DNA from: Paludibacteraceae bacterium
Lineage (GTDB): Bacteria > Bacteroidota > Bacteroidia > Bacteroidales > Paludibacteraceae
DNA length: 64,000 nt
Direction: 5' to 3'
Assembly (NCBI GenBank): GCA_017527495.1
Contig: JAFXPY010000042.1
Span: 1 to 64,000, forward strand
Positions 18,361 through 28,457 of this stretch are shown here, piece by piece (positions within the stretch are counted from its first letter, which is position 1; every line of letters begins with the position of its first letter). The translations under genes and the position numbers were made by a program. The notes under the pieces are model-generated. The model did not search any database and was not told the origin of the DNA. It saw nothing but the letters and a program-made list of their open reading frames with translations.

Positions 18361-19413
18361 TTAATCAACAATCAATAGTGCATCGCCATAATCACCAAAA
18401 CCATATTGCTCTTTGATTGCTTCGTGATAGGCATTCATTGTCTCTTCATAACCTCCAAAGGCACATGTTATGATTTGATATATACTGCAAGAAGGGAAGA
18501 AGTTGGTCAGCAGAGCGTTAGCTGTGGTGAAATTATATGGTGGAAACATAAATTTATTTGTCCAACCTTTGAAAGACTTGATATGTCCGTCAGTTCCGAC
18601 AACATGCTCCAAGCCACGCAATACATCAATACCAACAGCCAAGAGATTGCGTTTCTCGTCATGCATTTGTTCCACAACATCAACGATATGTTGGTCGATA
18701 AACAACTCATCCGATTCCATCTTAAACTTGGTTAGATCTTCCACTTCTATATCACGGAAATTGCATAGTCCGATATGTGATGTTATAAAGTCTTTTTCTA
18801 TACCAAGAAACTCCATTTTTTTTAACACAAGAGGAGTGAAATGCAAGCCGGCAGAAGGAGTGGCAATAGCCCCCTCTTTGTCGGCAAAGATTGTTTGATA
18901 ATCTTTGATGTCTTGCTCGTCTGCTTCACGTGTGATGTATTTAGGCAAAGGCATCTTACCTAATTTGTAAAGCGTTTGCTTAAATTCGTCATGATTTTGG
19001 TCGGTCAAAAATCTTATCGTACGACCACGCGAATTGGTATTGTTGATGACCTCTGCAAAAATAGTGTTGTCGTCACCAAAGAACAGTTTGTTGCCTATTC
19101 TTATTTTTCTTGCGGGTTCAACAATAACATCCCAATAGTGAAGTTCTTCATTAAGCTCACGTTGCAAAAACACATCAATTATGGCACCAGTATTTTCTTT
19201 GCTTGCCACATAACGTGCCGGAAAGACCTTGGTGTCATTGAAAATAAAATGATCGCCCTCGTTGAAATAGCCAAGCAAATCGTTGAATTTCTTGTGTTCA
19301 ATAGCCCCTGTTTTGCGGTGTAAAACCATTAGGCGACATTCGTCGCGAAAATACGGAGGACGTTGAGCATATAACTCTTGAGGAATTTTAATATTAAATT
19401 GGCTGAGTTTCAT
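18361..19413 (-). CDS. queA: S-adenosylmethionine:tRNA ribosyltransferase-isomerase QueA
   Basis: Makes epoxyqueuosine in tRNA by transferring the ribosyl part of SAM to preQ1 at the wobble position. The 350-aa length and motifs (LIAQRPP-like YAQRPPYFRDECRLMVL, FNDTKVFPARY, ATPSAGLHFT, GLEHVVGTDG) are characteristic. Its start overlaps the truB end by about 20 bases, so the two tRNA-modification genes are coupled. Confidence 0.95.
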   Translation of the reverse strand: MKLSQFNIKIPQELYAQRPPYFRDECRLMVLHRKTGAIEHKKFNDLLGYFNEGDHFIFNDTKVFPARYVASKENTGAIIDVFLQRELNEELHYWDVIVEPARKIRIGNKLFFGDDNTIFAEVINNTNSRGRTIRFLTDQNHDEFKQTLYKLGKMPLPKYITREADEQDIKDYQTIFADKEGAIATPSAGLHFTPLVLKKMEFLGIEKDFITSHIGLCNFRDIEVEDLTKFKMESDELFIDQHIVDVVEQMHDEKRNLLAVGIDVLRGLEHVVGTDGHIKSFKGWTNKFMFPPYNFTTANALLTNFFPSCSIYQIITCAFGGYEETMNAYHEAIKEQYGFGDYGDALLIVD

Positions 19414-20113
19414 ATTGCGTTTCGTTAATTTGATTTATTATTTGTGTTAATGAGTCAATGTCTGTACAATCTTGATAGGTTACATCACCTATCCGTGTAC
19501 GTCGCAGCTGAACAAGGTGAGCTCCGCTTCGGAGAGCTACTCCGATGTCGCGAGCCAAAGCTCGGATATAAGTCCCTTTGCTGCAAACAACTCTAATCTG
19601 AAGTGTCATCTTGTCAGGATTAAAATCGAGTATTTCGATTTCGTCAATTACAAGCTGCTTTGGCTTGATTTCAATCTCCTGCCCTTGTCTGGCATATTCG
19701 TACGCTCGTTTGCCGTTAACTTTGATGGCAGAGAATGTTGGAGGTATTTGCCATATTTCTCCTTTGAATGTTGGTATGACCTGCTCTACAAGTTGCTGGG
19801 TTATATGCTCAGTCGGGTAAGTCTGATCAATAGGTTTCTCAAGGTCGAAAGATGGTGTTGTAGCACCGAGCTGTAAAGTTGCTACATATTCTTTGGTCTG
19901 ATACTGAAAAGTGTCTATCAATTTTGTTTTCTTGCCCGTACAAACAATCATTACTCCATCAGCAAGAGGGTCGAGAGTTCCGGCATGTCCAACTTTGAGT
20001 TTTTTTATATGTAACTTGCGGCATATCTGCGACCTAATCTTACCGACCAAATCGAAACTTGTCCAACCTAAAGGTTTATTTATATATATTACTTCGCCTT
20101 CTACAAAATCCAT
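19394..20113 (-). CDS. truB: tRNA pseudouridine-55 synthase TruB
   Basis: Forms pseudouridine 55 in the T-loop of tRNAs. The 239-aa protein has the catalytic motif HAGTLDPLADG with Asp48, IPPTFSAIKVNGKRAYEYAR, and a C-terminal CSKGTYIRALARDIG. It lies between uppP and queA, all tightly packed on the minus strand. Confidence 0.95.
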   Translation of the reverse strand: MDFVEGEVIYINKPLGWTSFDLVGKIRSQICRKLHIKKLKVGHAGTLDPLADGVMIVCTGKKTKLIDTFQYQTKEYVATLQLGATTPSFDLEKPIDQTYPTEHITQQLVEQVIPTFKGEIWQIPPTFSAIKVNGKRAYEYARQGQEIEIKPKQLVIDEIEILDFNPDKMTLQIRVVCSKGTYIRALARDIGVALRSGAHLVQLRRTRIGDVTYQDCTDIDSLTQIINQINETQYETQPI

Positions 20114-20116
20114 CTT

Positions 20117-20947
20117 CTATGCCAAACAAATAGCTAAAATACCAACTATCAAACAATATATAGCGAAATAAATTAACTTGCCGCGCTTAACGATATTTAT
20201 CATAAACTTACAAGCAAAACACCCTGTCAAGAATGCGGCAACAAAGCCAACTATTGCAGGCACAAATCCTAAATTAGTATCTAACGAACCGGTCTTTACT
20301 ATTTTGAGAGCATCAAGCAGTGCTTCACCCAAAATAGGTATAATAACCATTATGAACGAGAACTGAGCAATGTCTTTTTTCTTTACTCCGCAAAGCAGAC
20401 CTGTTGCAATTGTTGAGCCGGAACGCGACAGACCGGGTAGTACAGCTATTGACTGAGCTATACCAACCACAAAAGCTTTTAAATATGTTATTGACGCACC
20501 GGCCGGTTCACTATCTTCTGATGACTCTGTCTCTTGGTGTTTAAGACCATAGAAATAACTTACAGCAAGCAATAAGGCCGTAACAAGCAAGCAGATACCA
20601 ACAAGAGTAAGACCGGAGCCAAAGAAAGCCTCTACTTGGTCTTTGAAAAACATTCCAACGATAAAGATTGGAATCATAGAAACAAGTATTTTTGCTGCAT
20701 AGTCTTTCTCGTTATTCCATTTTGTTGTGGTGAAACAACCTTTCAAAATCCACGCTACTTCTTGCCACAGCACTACCAAAGTGCTACACACTGTAGCCAC
20801 ATGTACAAGAATGGCAAAAGTAAGATTGTCGGAACTTGTAGAGCCGAGAAGTGCTTGTCCAATCTCAAGATGGCCACTGCTACTAACCGGCAAGAACTCT
20901 GTTAGTCCTTGCACAATACCTAATATGAGCGCTTCCAACCAAGACAT
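20117..20947 (-). CDS. uppP: Undecaprenyl-diphosphate phosphatase UppP (BacA)
   Basis: Integral membrane phosphatase that recycles undecaprenyl diphosphate to the monophosphate carrier for wall synthesis. About 276 aa with roughly eight membrane segments. Signature regions are [13 protein letters not shown] (residues 14-26) and [13 protein letters not shown]. The ATG at 20947 is chosen; the frame extends to a TTG at 20956 that overlaps the DUF3098 stop. Confidence 0.93.
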   Translation of the reverse strand: MSWLEALILGIVQGLTEFLPVSSSGHLEIGQALLGSTSSDNLTFAILVHVATVCSTLVVLWQEVAWILKGCFTTTKWNNEKDYAAKILVSMIPIFIVGMFFKDQVEAFFGSGLTLVGICLLVTALLLAVSYFYGLKHQETESSEDSEPAGASITYLKAFVVGIAQSIAVLPGLSRSGSTIATGLLCGVKKKDIAQFSFIMVIIPILGEALLDALKIVKTGSLDTNLGFVPAIVGFVAAFLTGCFACKFMINIVKRGKLIYFAIYCLIVGILAICLA

Positions 20948-20952
20948 AGCAC

Positions 20953-21180
20953 TCAATCTTTCTTTTTAGGTTGAAAAAGAATTGAAAATATCATAAAGAG
21001 GAAACCGAAAAAAGAAATCATCGGTCCTATTGTGATGCGGCGCGTTGAATATATGTCAGGATTGTACTCCGCACCACTTGGCTCACCAACCATGAGAATA
21101 AAGCCAACAATAATGATTACCAAACTGACGATAATCATTACAAGATTTGTTTTTGAGAGTTTGTATTGTTGTTTATCCAT
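20953..21180 (-). CDS. DUF3098 family small membrane protein
   Basis: A 75-aa protein with two predicted membrane segments (residues about 13-31 and 50-68), a [20 protein letters not shown] middle loop and a lysine-rich end. This matches the Bacteroidota family DUF3098, regularly placed between ftsX and uppP as here. Function is unknown. Confidence 0.8.
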   Translation of the reverse strand: MDKQQYKLSKTNLVMIIVSLVIIIVGFILMVGEPSGAEYNPDIYSTRRITIGPMISFFGFLFMIFSILFQPKKKD

Positions 21181-21191
21181 AATTCAAAAAA

Positions 21192-22055
21192 TCACATTGA
21201 ATATAAATCATTAGTTTTCATTCTGATATATCTGTTTGCTGCTATTGCTGATGCTATGTACGTGATGAGCAAAGCAACAACAAATATCGTTCCGACAACG
21301 AACAAGATATTTTCCAAAGTAAGAGGGAAAAGGATAATATTCAGCTGCACTTGTAAATAATAAACCACACCTGCAAGTATAGCAGTTGAAATAAGAGATG
21401 CTATTATACCAATTAGAACATTAGTTGCAATAATCGGGCGTTTAATGAACCATGATGTTGCTCCAACGAGCTTCATGGTGTTGATTAGAAATCTTTTTGA
21501 ATAGACGGTTAGCTGAATCGTATTGTTGATTAAAGAGATAGAAATCAAGAGCAAAACAGCAGCAACAGAAAGAAGTATAAGCGAAAGGTAACCTATATTT
21601 TTGTTGAGTACATCAACTACATTTTCTTGATAATTGACAGCCTCAACACTTTCGAACGACTGCAACTTCTGTTCTATCACTTTTATGCTGTCGCTGACAG
21701 CATAGTCTTGATTTAGATGGACCTCAATAGAGGCATGCAGAGGATTATAATTCAAAAACTTAGTCGGGTCTTCACCCAAATAGAGGATATGTTCCTCAAG
21801 AGCCTGTTGCTGAGAAATTTCGGTGTAATCTTTGCAAAACTTGGCAACATCAAGAACCGCCTTGAGTCTGTTGATTTCATCCTGTTCGGCACCATTTTTT
21901 AGCACAATTTCGAGACTTACATTTTCCTTCACTTGCTTGACAACTCCACCTATAGTCAAGAGAAGAATACCTTGCATACCGACAAGCAACAACACAAGAG
22001 TGATACTCAATGTTGTAGTGATGTAAAGATTAAGATGCTTACGTTGCTTTGCCAT
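21192..22055 (-). CDS. ftsX: Cell division ABC transporter permease FtsX
   Basis: A 287-aa inner membrane protein that, with FtsE, couples divisome assembly to peptidoglycan hydrolase control. It has one N-terminal membrane helix, a periplasmic domain (about 50-165) and three C-terminal helices, the FtsX plan. LVGATSWFIKRP before the later helices is the typical cytoplasmic loop. No ftsE is in the window. Confidence 0.9.
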   Translation of the reverse strand: MAKQRKHLNLYITTTLSITLVLLLVGMQGILLLTIGGVVKQVKENVSLEIVLKNGAEQDEINRLKAVLDVAKFCKDYTEISQQQALEEHILYLGEDPTKFLNYNPLHASIEVHLNQDYAVSDSIKVIEQKLQSFESVEAVNYQENVVDVLNKNIGYLSLILLSVAAVLLLISISLINNTIQLTVYSKRFLINTMKLVGATSWFIKRPIIATNVLIGIIASLISTAILAGVVYYLQVQLNIILFPLTLENILFVVGTIFVVALLITYIASAIAANRYIRMKTNDLYSM

Positions 22056-22094
22056 TATATAAACCTTGGATTAAGGAGTAAAAGTGAAAAAAAA

Positions 22095-22130
22095 GGTTAG
22101 AAGTACTGCTTTTTTTGCAGACTTCTAACC
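22095..22130 (-). terminator. Terminator of the T9SS operon
   Basis: Stem GGTTAGAAGT/ACTTCTAACC with an inner CTGC/GCAG and a seven-base loop; on the minus strand it is followed by a run of eight T. It lies 24 bases past the gldN stop and separates the T9SS operon from ftsX. Confidence 0.9.
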
Positions 22131-22153
22131 TAAAAATGTATTTTATTGTGCAA

Positions 22154-23095
22154 TTAGTATTCCCACAGGTCTTGCTCAAAGTTGAGCAGTTCGTCAAAAA
22201 TTCTTTGTTGCTCTTGTTTAACAGCTTTCTCAGTAAATGCATATGACAAGAACATACGGCTGTACATATTGCTGTCACCAATCAGGTAAGATGTATACAT
22301 CTTGTTGGCAAAGAACATTTCAAAAGTAACACGAGCAACGTCATTTGATTGTGGAATGACATATTGTTTTGCCAGATACGGACGAAGTTGATCATACGAT
22401 ACCCAGAATGGAATAGAATTGATCATATAGTCCATAAATTTCTTTTGAGGCTCGCCATTCTCGTTGAAAGTTACTTGGTCTGATTGCATCGGAGCAATAG
22501 CGATGATTTTTGTATAGAGACGGGAGTAGTGTTTGTCGAAGAACACAACCTCTTGAATCATAAACTTAATTTGATTCTTAACATACGAATCATACGAATA
22601 ACCATTGAAAGAGAGTACATCGTTGATAGAGTCGTAGTTGATCAAGAAGTCAGATGATTTAGAAATATCCCAGTCCATATATTCGTCAAGAGGATTACCT
22701 GTCATAAGTTTGGCAGGGATATCAGCCTTTCTCAAAGGTGCTCCAAAGTCAGGTTTGATATCATACGGCTGCTTGTTGTAAACAGGCAGACCATCAATAA
22801 TGGCATCAACCATAACTTTGAACAAACTTCTATAGTCTCTATCCTCCGAATTGGTTGGAAAATAGAGTTGGAAGTTTTGTTTGTAACGCATATCTATAAC
22901 TCTATATACTATTCTTGACCAAACGACATCGTCGGCACGGTGTGGAATAGTGGCAAGAGTATCAGCTGCATCATTAAGCTCTTGAGTTTCTGGGCGTACT
23001 CCTCCTCTTTCGTCAAAAAATGGGTTAATAACATGTTGTGCTTGCGATGTAAATACCGCTAACAACAAAAGTAGGATAACACTAATTTTTTTCAT
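22154..23095 (-). CDS. gldN: T9SS/gliding protein GldN (PorN)
   Basis: Periplasmic ring component of the type IX secretion system, partner of GldK. The 313-aa protein has a signal peptide ending in TSQAQ, then family features: VVWSRIVYRVIDMRYKQNFQ, a repeated requirement for a DIKPDFGAP segment, and an acidic C-terminus LNFEQDLWEY. The ATG at 23095 gives the best signal peptide; the upstream frame start is a GTG. Confidence 0.93.
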   Translation of the reverse strand: MKKISVILLLLLAVFTSQAQHVINPFFDERGGVRPETQELNDAADTLATIPHRADDVVWSRIVYRVIDMRYKQNFQLYFPTNSEDRDYRSLFKVMVDAIIDGLPVYNKQPYDIKPDFGAPLRKADIPAKLMTGNPLDEYMDWDISKSSDFLINYDSINDVLSFNGYSYDSYVKNQIKFMIQEVVFFDKHYSRLYTKIIAIAPMQSDQVTFNENGEPQKKFMDYMINSIPFWVSYDQLRPYLAKQYVIPQSNDVARVTFEMFFANKMYTSYLIGDSNMYSRMFLSYAFTEKAVKQEQQRIFDELLNFEQDLWEY

Positions 23096-23137
23096 AATTT
23101 GCACAATTTTCTTTTTATACTTGTCGCGTCAATAAAA

Positions 23138-24715
23138 CTAATTCAATACAAATGGTATAGGTGCAACACTGATTGGCTTACCATTAGGACCTGTAGCTTT
23201 GATATTGACAATGTTCACGAAGTCACCTTTCTTAAGTTTCTTGATGGCTTCCAACTGAGCATTAGAGAATTTCGAGCCTGCATCACCGGTTATATTACCC
23301 TGCGGGGTCATGATCATAAATGAAGTAACCTTGAATGGCACATTCAAAAGACCATCTTTACCATAACTTACCTCAAGGTGTGAATTAGGATTGATGATTG
23401 CACTACGCGGGATATTAACTTGATCAAATGTTGTCTCACCAGAGATAAAGAATGCACTTGGTTTTGGAAGAGGTTTGATACGGAATTCATATTCACCCAT
23501 TGGTTGCTGGCGACCATCAACCTTGGCCGAAACATGAATCTTCAATAAGTTACCGGTTCCCGGTTTTACAATGTATTCTTTACCACTTCTTGTTATTGTA
23601 CCTCCATCGGCAGTAGCTGAAATTTGATCGTCAGAAATACCAGGTACAGAGATTGCAAAGTGGTTGTCATAATCACGATAAACAACGTTCAGGTCTTTGT
23701 TAGAAATAGTAGCAGTAGGCTCACCTACACTATATTCACTTTCAAAAGGATAAGCAGTTGTTGTACCATCATTTCTCGGCAGCAAAATTTGACCTCTATA
23801 CTTAAATGTTCCTGTTGAGCCGCAACCTGCTGTATATTTACCATCAGCACCTAATTGATTGCCATTTACAAAGTAAGTAGGTGTTTTTGTTGAGTCAACA
23901 GCAGAGAGAACAATTTGAGCCTCATAGCGACCACCACGCATCACATAACTTGATTTAGGAACAACGAGTGCCTCAATCTTGTTCACACGGAAGTCAGAAG
24001 CATCAGTCTGGTTTTTCAAGAAAGCTACCATCTCACCTTCCATGTTGCGGATATCGTTTTGATACTTGGTCAAAATAGTCAACACCGCACCAAGAGGCAT
24101 TCCATCAAACAAACCTTCCTCCCATGACATCGGTTCTCCATCGTTGCTATAAGAAACGTCATCGACATTAAAAATAGATTTGATAGAATGAACCTTATTT
24201 GAATCAGCATCAGCCAATTCAATCATATAGTCACGGTATGCAGCAAGGATGTCATGCAATTGATTTCCTCGACCTTCAACAAGACCTAACTGACCACCAA
24301 CATCGAGGTTTGAATCAGCCTCAACATTCTTTACGTCAGGAATGTCTTCACCATCTTGTTTAGGGTTGAGTTTCAGTACTTTTGATTCACCATCAGCAGT
24401 AACAGCCAAATCATATTTGAACTGTTTGATAAAAGCGTATGCTTCATCAGCTTTTTGCTTGATGGAATCAGCTTTCAACTTCCATGGCTGCGTTTTTTCC
24501 GCATTTTGCGTCATGAGATAGTCGAAATCTTCATAAAGACCTTGATTTCTTACTTCAGATGCCTCAATTGACGAGTGCAAACTTGTGTCCACCATTTTGA
24601 AACCTTTCAAAATATCGGTAGATACGTTCAATGCCAACATCGCTGTAAGCACAAGGTACATCATACCTATCATTCGTTGTCTCGGGGTTTCCGGACAGTT
24701 TTTTGCTCCACTCAT
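23138..24715 (-). CDS. gldM: T9SS/gliding motor protein GldM (PorM)
   Basis: With GldL forms the proton-driven inner membrane motor that powers T9SS export. The 525-aa protein has one N-terminal membrane helix (residues about 14-33, MIGMMYLVLTAMLALNV) and a long periplasmic part, the family's four-domain stalk reaching the GldK/GldN ring. Length and the start MSGAKNCPETPRQRMIGMM are typical. Confidence 0.95.
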   Translation of the reverse strand: MSGAKNCPETPRQRMIGMMYLVLTAMLALNVSTDILKGFKMVDTSLHSSIEASEVRNQGLYEDFDYLMTQNAEKTQPWKLKADSIKQKADEAYAFIKQFKYDLAVTADGESKVLKLNPKQDGEDIPDVKNVEADSNLDVGGQLGLVEGRGNQLHDILAAYRDYMIELADADSNKVHSIKSIFNVDDVSYSNDGEPMSWEEGLFDGMPLGAVLTILTKYQNDIRNMEGEMVAFLKNQTDASDFRVNKIEALVVPKSSYVMRGGRYEAQIVLSAVDSTKTPTYFVNGNQLGADGKYTAGCGSTGTFKYRGQILLPRNDGTTTAYPFESEYSVGEPTATISNKDLNVVYRDYDNHFAISVPGISDDQISATADGGTITRSGKEYIVKPGTGNLLKIHVSAKVDGRQQPMGEYEFRIKPLPKPSAFFISGETTFDQVNIPRSAIINPNSHLEVSYGKDGLLNVPFKVTSFMIMTPQGNITGDAGSKFSNAQLEAIKKLKKGDFVNIVNIKATGPNGKPISVAPIPFVLN

Positions 24716-24758
24716 ACTTTATTCTTTATTTAGTTAGGATTAATAATGAGTGTTTATT

Positions 24759-25712
24759 TTAGTTCAAAGCGTTAAGCATGCCGCCATATACTTTGTTGAG
24801 GTCGGCAATTTGTGCTGCAAGTTTTTCGGTTCCTTCAGTATATTTTTGAGCAGCAGCGGCTGTTGTTGCTGTTGCTTCTTGCAATTTGCTTATTTCAGCT
24901 GCGATATTACCAATGTTCTTGAGTTGCAATTCGTATGCAGAATTCAAAGATGCCATTTGAGCATTCAAAGCTTGCATATTGTTGCCGTATGATTGAGTGT
25001 TTTGAGCAGCAGCTTGCATATCATTAACGATAGCTTGGTAAGCCTGACCAAGTTGGTTGTTGAAGTTATTGCCTGTGTTAACCATGTCGTTAACGATAGA
25101 TTGATATGCTTTTCCGAGGCCGTCGCTTGCTTGAGCAAGATTATTTTGTGAGCCTGCGAATTGAGCAGCAGCTTGAGCAGCAAGATTCATATTGTTGGTG
25201 AGATCGCTTGTAGAATCAGCCACTTTACCAATACCAGCCAATTGTTTTGCTGTATTGCCAATGTTTTTGATTCCTTCTTCGAGCAATTTAACATCTTCTT
25301 CTGCAATTGAAGGAAGGTTTTGAGCACCACCGGCAGCACCGCCACTAATTTTAGCGCCTGCACCATAAGTAGGCATAGGAGTTTCGGTTGTAAGGAGTCG
25401 GTTTGGTTGAGCGCCACCAACTGTTGCTTGTCCGAATGAAGTCAGAGGAGCCGGTTCTTTACTCAAAAGAGCTGGGAAGATATTATCCCATTTGTACTCT
25501 ACGTGTACTTTGTCAAACACTGAGAGGAAGAACAAGAATGCTTCGGTCAACATACCGCATGTCAACACTATACCAGCACCCGGCCAGTGCATGATTTTAA
25601 ACAACGCACCAACGATAACGACTGATGCACCAACAGAATAAATCGCATTGACTGCGGTTTTGGTAGATTCTTTTTCGTACCACTGTCTGAATTTAGATTC
25701 TTCTTTTGCCAT
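24759..25712 (-). CDS. gldL: T9SS/gliding motor protein GldL (PorL)
   Basis: Inner membrane motor partner of GldM. Two N-terminal membrane helices (about residues 20-40 and 45-65, with FKIMHWPGAGIVLTCGM containing family-conserved Lys and His region) are followed by a Gln/Ala/Asn-rich cytoplasmic tail with near-repeats such as AYQSIVNDM/AYQAIVNDM. The tail repeats at DNA level may vary in number among strains. Confidence 0.93.
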   Translation of the reverse strand: MAKEESKFRQWYEKESTKTAVNAIYSVGASVVIVGALFKIMHWPGAGIVLTCGMLTEAFLFFLSVFDKVHVEYKWDNIFPALLSKEPAPLTSFGQATVGGAQPNRLLTTETPMPTYGAGAKISGGAAGGAQNLPSIAEEDVKLLEEGIKNIGNTAKQLAGIGKVADSTSDLTNNMNLAAQAAAQFAGSQNNLAQASDGLGKAYQSIVNDMVNTGNNFNNQLGQAYQAIVNDMQAAAQNTQSYGNNMQALNAQMASLNSAYELQLKNIGNIAAEISKLQEATATTAAAAQKYTEGTEKLAAQIADLNKVYGGMLNALN

Positions 25713-25760
25713 AATATTTTTTAGTTTTTAAAATTATTTTCTTCTTGTTTGTTTATGTTT

Positions 25761-27116
25761 TTACATTCCTTCGCCGATGTAAGAGCGTACGCAACGGAAT
25801 CCGATGTACGGACGGCACTCATATTGATATTCGTATGTACGAGTACCACATTGCATATAGTAAGATATATCTTTCCATGATCCGCCACGGATTACTTTAC
25901 GTTTCAAGATGTCCGGGTCGTCTTTTTTAGCCGTATATTGGAAAGAAGGGTTAAAATCGTGAATATATGAGTTTGATGTCGAAGTATATGCCGATGAAGT
26001 CCATTCTGACACATTACCGGCCATATCAAACAAACCGAAGTCGTTTGGTTTGAAAGAAGCAACTTTCATTGTTGTTCCACCGGTATCGTCGGTATAGCTA
26101 CCACGATATGGTTTGAAGTTGGCCATGAAGCAACCTTTGTCGTCGCGAGCATAGTTACCGCCCCAAGGATAAGCCGCCATCTTACGACCGCCACGAGCAG
26201 CATATTCCCACTCTGCTTCTGTCGGGAGACGATAGTCTTGACCTTTCACATAGTTGTTGTTATTATAGAGCGATGTTCTCCAGTGGCAGAAAGCCTCTGC
26301 TTGCTCCCATGTGATACCTACAACAGGATAGTAAGCATAACCCGGGTGAGAGAAATACATTCTCAGAAGCGGCTCGTTGTAAGCAAATTTGAAATCACGC
26401 ACCCAAATCATTGTGTCAGGATAAACACCTATGATACGACGCGATGTCAAGTCTTTAGCTTGTCGCAAAGGACGTTCGATTGTACTATCACGAATGATAC
26501 CATCTTCGTCAACCCATGAAGTATCCACACGTGCTACAGCAGTTGGAGGATACACGCCACGTGTTACGTCAAAGCGGTTTGAAGCCAAAGCTGCCTGATC
26601 GTAGTCGATCCATGTATATTCATAGTGCAAGAGGGTTGTATTGAGTTCTATACCATCCTCATAATACATTGAGTACAGAGCCTCTTGAATGTCTTCTTCT
26701 TTTGAATTCCATGGAATTTTCTTACGCCAATTGATTCGAACATCTTCATCATCAACTTCGTCGCCTTTTTGGATTGAGAACTCTGTTCTACCTGCATCAA
26801 TAAGAGCTCGATAGGCGATAGAGTCGCGCACCCAACTTACGAATTGTTTGTACTCATCATTGGTGATTTCTGTTTCATCCATCCAAAATGCATCAACAGT
26901 TACGGTCAATAGATTGTCCGGTGCATCAAAAACGGCAGTCTGCGAGTTACTACCCATCATGAAAGAACCTCGTTTGACATAGACCATACCATAGGGGCTT
27001 GCTTCGTTAAATTGTGCTCCTGTTCCCAAACCGGTAAGCTCACCTCTTGGGGCAGAACAACCGGTTAGAATTAGTCCCGCAAAAGCGATAATCGACAGAA
27101 TTTTTGCTGATTTCAT
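25761..27116 (-). CDS. gldK: T9SS/gliding lipoprotein GldK (PorK), FGE-sulfatase fold
   Basis: Outer membrane lipoprotein that forms the periplasmic ring with GldN. The 451-aa protein has a lipobox (LTGCSAP, Cys near 20) and a SUMF1/FGE-like domain: YVKRGSFMMGSN, FWMDETEITNDEYKQF, YRLPTEAEWEYAARGG, GNVSEWTSSAY and VIRGGSWKD. FGE catalytic cysteines are not expected in this family. Confidence 0.95.
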   Translation of the reverse strand: MKSAKILSIIAFAGLILTGCSAPRGELTGLGTGAQFNEASPYGMVYVKRGSFMMGSNSQTAVFDAPDNLLTVTVDAFWMDETEITNDEYKQFVSWVRDSIAYRALIDAGRTEFSIQKGDEVDDEDVRINWRKKIPWNSKEEDIQEALYSMYYEDGIELNTTLLHYEYTWIDYDQAALASNRFDVTRGVYPPTAVARVDTSWVDEDGIIRDSTIERPLRQAKDLTSRRIIGVYPDTMIWVRDFKFAYNEPLLRMYFSHPGYAYYPVVGITWEQAEAFCHWRTSLYNNNNYVKGQDYRLPTEAEWEYAARGGRKMAAYPWGGNYARDDKGCFMANFKPYRGSYTDDTGGTTMKVASFKPNDFGLFDMAGNVSEWTSSAYTSTSNSYIHDFNPSFQYTAKKDDPDILKRKVIRGGSWKDISYYMQCGTRTYEYQYECRPYIGFRCVRSYIGEGM

Positions 27117-27161
27117 GCTTGTTTTATGATTTAATTATTTTAATTTTCCTATTTATTTTTT

Positions 27162-28112
27162 TTACAGATAGCGTACGCTTCTATATTTATTATTTCGTTT
27201 CGGTCGTAAAATATTAAAGCCATAGGCTAAATATACTTCATGCGATCCGTATGTGTTTGCTATCAATCGTGTCGTGGCGATTTCATAGGTATAACCCAAC
27301 TCTAATCCTGATATTATGTCCATACCAAGCAGAATACCCACACTGCTCCGCGGACGATAGGTCAGACCAAATCTCCACCTCTCATTATACTGCGCAAGGG
27401 CCGTCAAACTTAGGTCCCACGCAGCAAAGTCAGTCATCAACAACGCACTTGGTTTGAGCACCCATTTTTTTTGCTCTCCAACAACCCAATTGTAACCTCC
27501 ATGCACATACATTGTACCTCTCAAATGGATTGTTGAATAATCCCCCCAATCGATTGATGGGTATGTTACGTGCGAGTAACTTATTCCGGCAAACCACTTG
27601 CTGCTTGAGTAGTAGAGTCCCAAGCCCATATCGAAATTGGTACCCGTCTGCTCTCCTTTCACGATCATCTGGTCGTCAGTTCGATGGTAGTCAGAATTCA
27701 GTTCTTCCAAATTCACGCTATCGCCCTGAAAGCCTACACTTACCACACCCAAGTCAACACCAGCGCTCAAATACCCGTTACCGAGCTTTAGACGATAGCA
27801 ATATTGCGCAATGAAAGCTCTATTTGTGAATAATCCGTAAGTATCATTCAAGAACTTTACTCCCGCGCCGTGCTTTGTTTTTCCAATCACGAAAGGCGAA
27901 TGAACGGTAAAGTATAGAGTTTGTGGTGCATTTTCAATACCTGTATATTGCAACCTATAAAGTCCGCTGACTTTCATGAGGTCATTTTCACCTGCCGCCG
28001 CAGGGTTATACGCCGTTGGTAAATACATATATTGTCCAATCTGTGGATCAAATTGTGCATAAATCACAATAGGAAAAAGGACAATATTAAGTATAATTAC
28101 TAAGCGTTTCAT
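27162..28112 (-). CDS. porP: PorP/SprF family T9SS outer membrane protein
   Basis: A 316-aa beta-barrel protein of the type IX membrane protein family (PorP/SprF). A signal peptide ends in VIYAQ; the mature start FDPQIGQYMYLPTAYNPAAAG is the family hallmark, and SVGILLGMDI with a C-terminal LAYGF strand is typical. It links the periplasmic ring or cargo to the surface. It is placed first of the five core T9SS genes, as in P. gingivalis. Confidence 0.94.
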   Translation of the reverse strand: MKRLVIILNIVLFPIVIYAQFDPQIGQYMYLPTAYNPAAAGENDLMKVSGLYRLQYTGIENAPQTLYFTVHSPFVIGKTKHGAGVKFLNDTYGLFTNRAFIAQYCYRLKLGNGYLSAGVDLGVVSVGFQGDSVNLEELNSDYHRTDDQMIVKGEQTGTNFDMGLGLYYSSSKWFAGISYSHVTYPSIDWGDYSTIHLRGTMYVHGGYNWVVGEQKKWVLKPSALLMTDFAAWDLSLTALAQYNERWRFGLTYRPRSSVGILLGMDIISGLELGYTYEIATTRLIANTYGSHEVYLAYGFNILRPKRNNKYRSVRYL

Positions 28113-28140
28113 TTGCAACTATCAAGATATTAGCCGGTTA

Positions 28141-28362
28141 TCAATACTCCTCTTCATCAAAGAAAAAGTCTTCTTTGCTTGGATAATCGGGCCAAATATC
28201 TTCTATAGAGTCATAATCACAGCCATCGTCTTCAATTTCTTGTAAGTTCTCAACAACCTCAGTTGGAGCACCCGAACGAATAGCATAATCAATCAATTCT
28301 TCCTTGGTTGCAGGCCAAGGAGCATCCTCCAATTTGGACGCCAATTCTAATGTCCAATACAT
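28141..28362 (-). CDS. DUF2795 family small protein
   Basis: A 73-aa acidic protein with WPATKEELIDYAIRSGAP, the core of DUF2795, followed by an acidic tail ending in FFFDEEEY. It lies 28 bases upstream of porP and has its own promoter-like TACTTTTG at 28419-28426, so it is probably the first gene of the T9SS transcript. Its role is not known. Confidence 0.8.
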   Translation of the reverse strand: MYWTLELASKLEDAPWPATKEELIDYAIRSGAPTEVVENLQEIEDDGCDYDSIEDIWPDYPSKEDFFFDEEEY

Positions 28363-28418
28363 AAATTACTATAAGTTAAGTGTTTACGAAATTGCAATAA
28401 CTATTATATTTTATCGTG

Positions 28419-28426
28419 CAAAAGTA
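28419..28426 (-). promoter_or_regulatory. -7 promoter element of the DUF2795-porP-gldKLMN unit
   Basis: Minus-strand TACTTTTG matching TAnnTTTG, 57 bases upstream of the DUF2795 start. It is the only good match before the T9SS genes. Confidence 0.55.
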
Positions 28427-28457
28427 CAATATTTTTTTTAATTATGCAACATTTTTT

